Below, one piece after another: positions 8,436 through 8,946 of a stretch of 8,946 nucleotides of DNA. The stretch covers positions 1-8,946 of the forward strand of contig CADCOF010000249.1 in the NCBI GenBank assembly GCA_902802975.1. Direction: 5' to 3'. Every line of letters starts with the position of its first letter. Within the stretch, counting starts at the first letter, position 1. This DNA comes from an uncultured Ruminococcus sp. Lineage in GTDB: Bacteria > Bacillota > Clostridia > Oscillospirales > Acutalibacteraceae. The notes beneath the pieces are model-generated. The model had not been told where the DNA came from and searched no databases. It saw only the letters and a list, made by a program, of their open reading frames with translations. A program made the translations under genes and the position numbers.

Positions 8436-8491
8436 AATCTTTATGTTTAGCCCTCCGCAAAAACGCGGATAAAGAAATTTTGAGAAAAGTG

Positions 8492-8528
8492 AATTTTGTA
8501 GCACTTAACAAACTTTTAGCACAAAATT
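8492..8528 (-). other. AT-rich inverted repeat in the rpoB leader
   Basis: AATTTTGT (8492-8499) and ACAAAATT (8521-8528) are perfect 8-bp inverted arms around a 21-base loop. Around it on the minus strand TGCTA occurs three times and TTAAGTGC twice, giving the leader a repetitive look. The stem is all A/T except one G-C pair, so it may not be stable; no family of regulatory RNA is recognised. Confidence 0.3.
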
Positions 8529-8553
8529 AGCATCATTTAGTTGATTTGCACTT

Positions 8554-8583
8554 AAAAAGAGGCGGCAAAATCCATTTTCGCCC
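8554..8583 (-). terminator. Terminator-like hairpin early in the rpoBC leader (possible attenuator)
   Basis: On the minus strand GGCGAAAA (8582-8579 then 8578-8575) pairs with TTTT (8570-8567) and CGCC (8564-8561) across a TGGA loop, with a two-base bulge (8566-8565) and a possible extra G·U pair (8583/8560). It is followed immediately by TCTTTTT (8560-8554). This is the layout of a weak intrinsic terminator, about 22 nt after the predicted start. An upstream ATTTT (minus strand, 8588-8584) can pair instead with the AAAAT that forms the left arm (8578-8574), giving a mutually exclusive structure. Attenuation is a hypothesis. Confidence 0.35.
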
Positions 8584-8611
8584 AAAATCGGCTATTATGA
8601 TACAATTATCT

Positions 8612-8640
8612 ATTATAACGTATAGTTTATGTTTTGTCAA
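8612..8640 (-). promoter_or_regulatory. Perfect consensus sigma-A promoter of rpoBC
   Basis: Minus-strand TTGACA (8640-8635), a 17-bp spacer and TATAAT (8617-8612) match consensus at all twelve positions. Transcription should begin near 8605, giving a leader of about 187 nt before the rpoB ATG. A promoter of this strength suits RNA polymerase subunits and shows that the operon does not depend on read-through from ribosomal protein genes. The leader hairpin may temper its output. Confidence 0.88.
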
Positions 8641-8671
8641 GAGTAAATTTGAAAAAACTTAAGCTTGACAA
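8634..8671. repeat. Inverted repeat duplicating the rpoB -35 region
   Basis: TTGTCAAG (8634-8641) and CTTGACAA (8664-8671) are perfect 8-bp inverted arms 22 bp apart. The left arm contains the rpoB -35 hexamer; the right arm presents a second TTGACA on the plus strand (8665-8670). No -10 follows the plus-strand copy at suitable spacing (8688-8693 is not TATAAT-like), so it is not a divergent promoter. It may be chance, a protein-binding site or a fossil. Confidence 0.35.
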
Positions 8672-8747
8672 CAAAAAATCATGGCAAAAGCAGCGTGAAA
8701 ATACAGCGGCAAGCGGTAAGAAACGCCAATAAAGGTGTGCAGAAAAT
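8672..8747. other. Non-coding stretch upstream of rpoB with nothing recognisable
   Basis: There is no gene from 8419 to the window end (528 bases). Promoter, leader and repeats in it are listed separately. In 8672-8747 I see no ribosome binding site followed by an open frame, no promoter pair and no strong hairpin. Confidence 0.6.
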
Positions 8748-8803
8748 CAATGCGATATATTCAATGTGCAATGCGCAATGCGCAATTCGCAATTCGCAAT
8801 GCA
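8748..8803. repeat. Degenerate 7-bp tandem repeat (CAATGCG/CAATTCG)
   Basis: Six head-to-tail heptamers run from 8762 to 8803: CAATGTG, CAATGCG, CAATGCG, CAATTCG, CAATTCG, CAATGCA. Another CAATGCG (8748-8754) precedes them, separated by exactly seven unrelated bases, so the array may be eight units with one decayed. The two adjacent identical CAATGCG and two adjacent identical CAATTCG suggest growth by duplication of neighbours. Such short heptamer arrays are known between genes in several bacteria (the STRR repeats of cyanobacteria are an analogy, not a homologue). No function can be assigned. Confidence 0.85.
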
Positions 8804-8830
8804 GACTGTGCCAAAAGTCGCAGATTGGAA

Positions 8831-8946
8831 CCCCTCCGTCACAAGGTACTATGTACCTTGTGCCACCGTCTCGCCTGCCGGCTCGGTCGGTGCTTCTGCT
8901 TCGCAGAGGTCTCCACCGTCGGGGACGGCTCCCAGCCGGAGACCCG
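8831..8946. repeat. GC-rich palindromic intergenic repeat, cut by the window end
   Basis: This is a cluster of hairpins. CACAAGGTAC/GTACCTTGTG (8840-8849 with 8853-8862) is a perfect 10-bp stem with a TAT loop. TCTGC/GCAGA (8895-8899 with 8903-8907) extends by a G·T and a C-G pair. CCGTC/GACGG (8916-8920 with 8924-8928) sits inside GGTCTCC/GGAGACC (8908-8914 with 8938-8944). CCACCGTC is directly repeated at 8863-8870 and 8913-8920, suggesting two related modules. GC content is clearly above the flanking DNA. No stem is followed by a T run, so these are not intrinsic terminators. The CCCTCCGTCAC...GTGCCACC frame resembles dispersed non-coding repeats I associate with gut Clostridia genomes; the family assignment is from memory and unverified. 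Confidence 0.6.

Noticed and set aside
8419..8511. Upstream extension of rpoB by 31 codons from a TTG
   Set aside because: There is no ribosome binding site before 8511, and the added residues do not resemble any RpoB N-terminus. The segment is the leader that happens to stay open.
8665..8693. Plus-strand promoter starting from TTGACA at 8665-8670
   Set aside because: The position 17 bp downstream (8688-8693) bears no resemblance to a -10 element, and no gene follows in the window.
8748..8803. CRISPR-like array
   Set aside because: The units are seven bases, contiguous and without spacers, and no cas gene is present.
8840..8862. Terminator for an upstream gene
   Set aside because: The perfect 10-bp stem has no T run on either side, so it does not fit an intrinsic terminator.

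Overview
The window looks like a chromosomal segment of a low-GC Gram-positive bacterium of the class Clostridia, most likely an Oscillospiraceae/Ruminococcus-type gut organism. The basis is the sequence style of RpoB and RpoC (Firmicutes-length RpoC, RpoB without the large insertions of Proteobacteria), strong AGGAGG-type ribosome binding sites, textbook sigma-A promoters (TTGACA-N17-TATAAT), and a small tandem heptamer array plus GC-rich palindromic repeats of the kind scattered through gut Clostridia. The genus is an inference.

Layout. Positions 1-850 hold a compact AT-rich accessory cassette bounded by two hairpins that can each terminate transcription in both directions (about 40-85 and 770-838). 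Inside are two divergent genes: an XRE-family repressor on the minus strand (100-447) and a 44-residue Cys-rich, zinc-knuckle-like protein on the plus strand (613-747). Their shared intergenic region carries a perfect sigma-A promoter for the small gene. A perfect 17-bp palindrome lies in that promoter's spacer, a near-copy lies in the spacer of the repressor's own probable promoter, and an extra half-site lies between them. This is best read as an autoregulated repressor with one tightly controlled target.

Positions 866-8418 are the minus-strand rpoB-rpoC operon, encoding the beta and beta-prime subunits of RNA polymerase, with a 23-nt gap between the genes. Both are intact and all core motifs are visible. 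RpoB carries a long, extremely acidic, Tyr-rich C-terminal tail and a Pro at the position equivalent to E. coli Gln510 in the rifampicin region. The operon has its own perfect sigma-A promoter (8612-8640), a leader of about 190 nt with a terminator-like hairpin near its start, and a strong intrinsic terminator 40 nt after rpoC. Neither rplJ/rplL upstream nor rpsL/rpsG downstream is adjacent, so rpoBC forms its own transcription unit here.

Positions 8641-8946 are non-coding. They hold an inverted copy of the -35 hexamer region, a degenerate 7-bp tandem array (8762-8803, with an outlying in-phase unit at 8748) and a GC-rich cluster of palindromes (about 8831 to the window end) resembling a dispersed intergenic repeat. 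No tRNA, rRNA, CRISPR array, transposase or phage structural gene was found. The most likely new biology is the repressor/Cys-rich microprotein cassette. The acidic beta tail and the possible rpoBC leader attenuator are the next leads.
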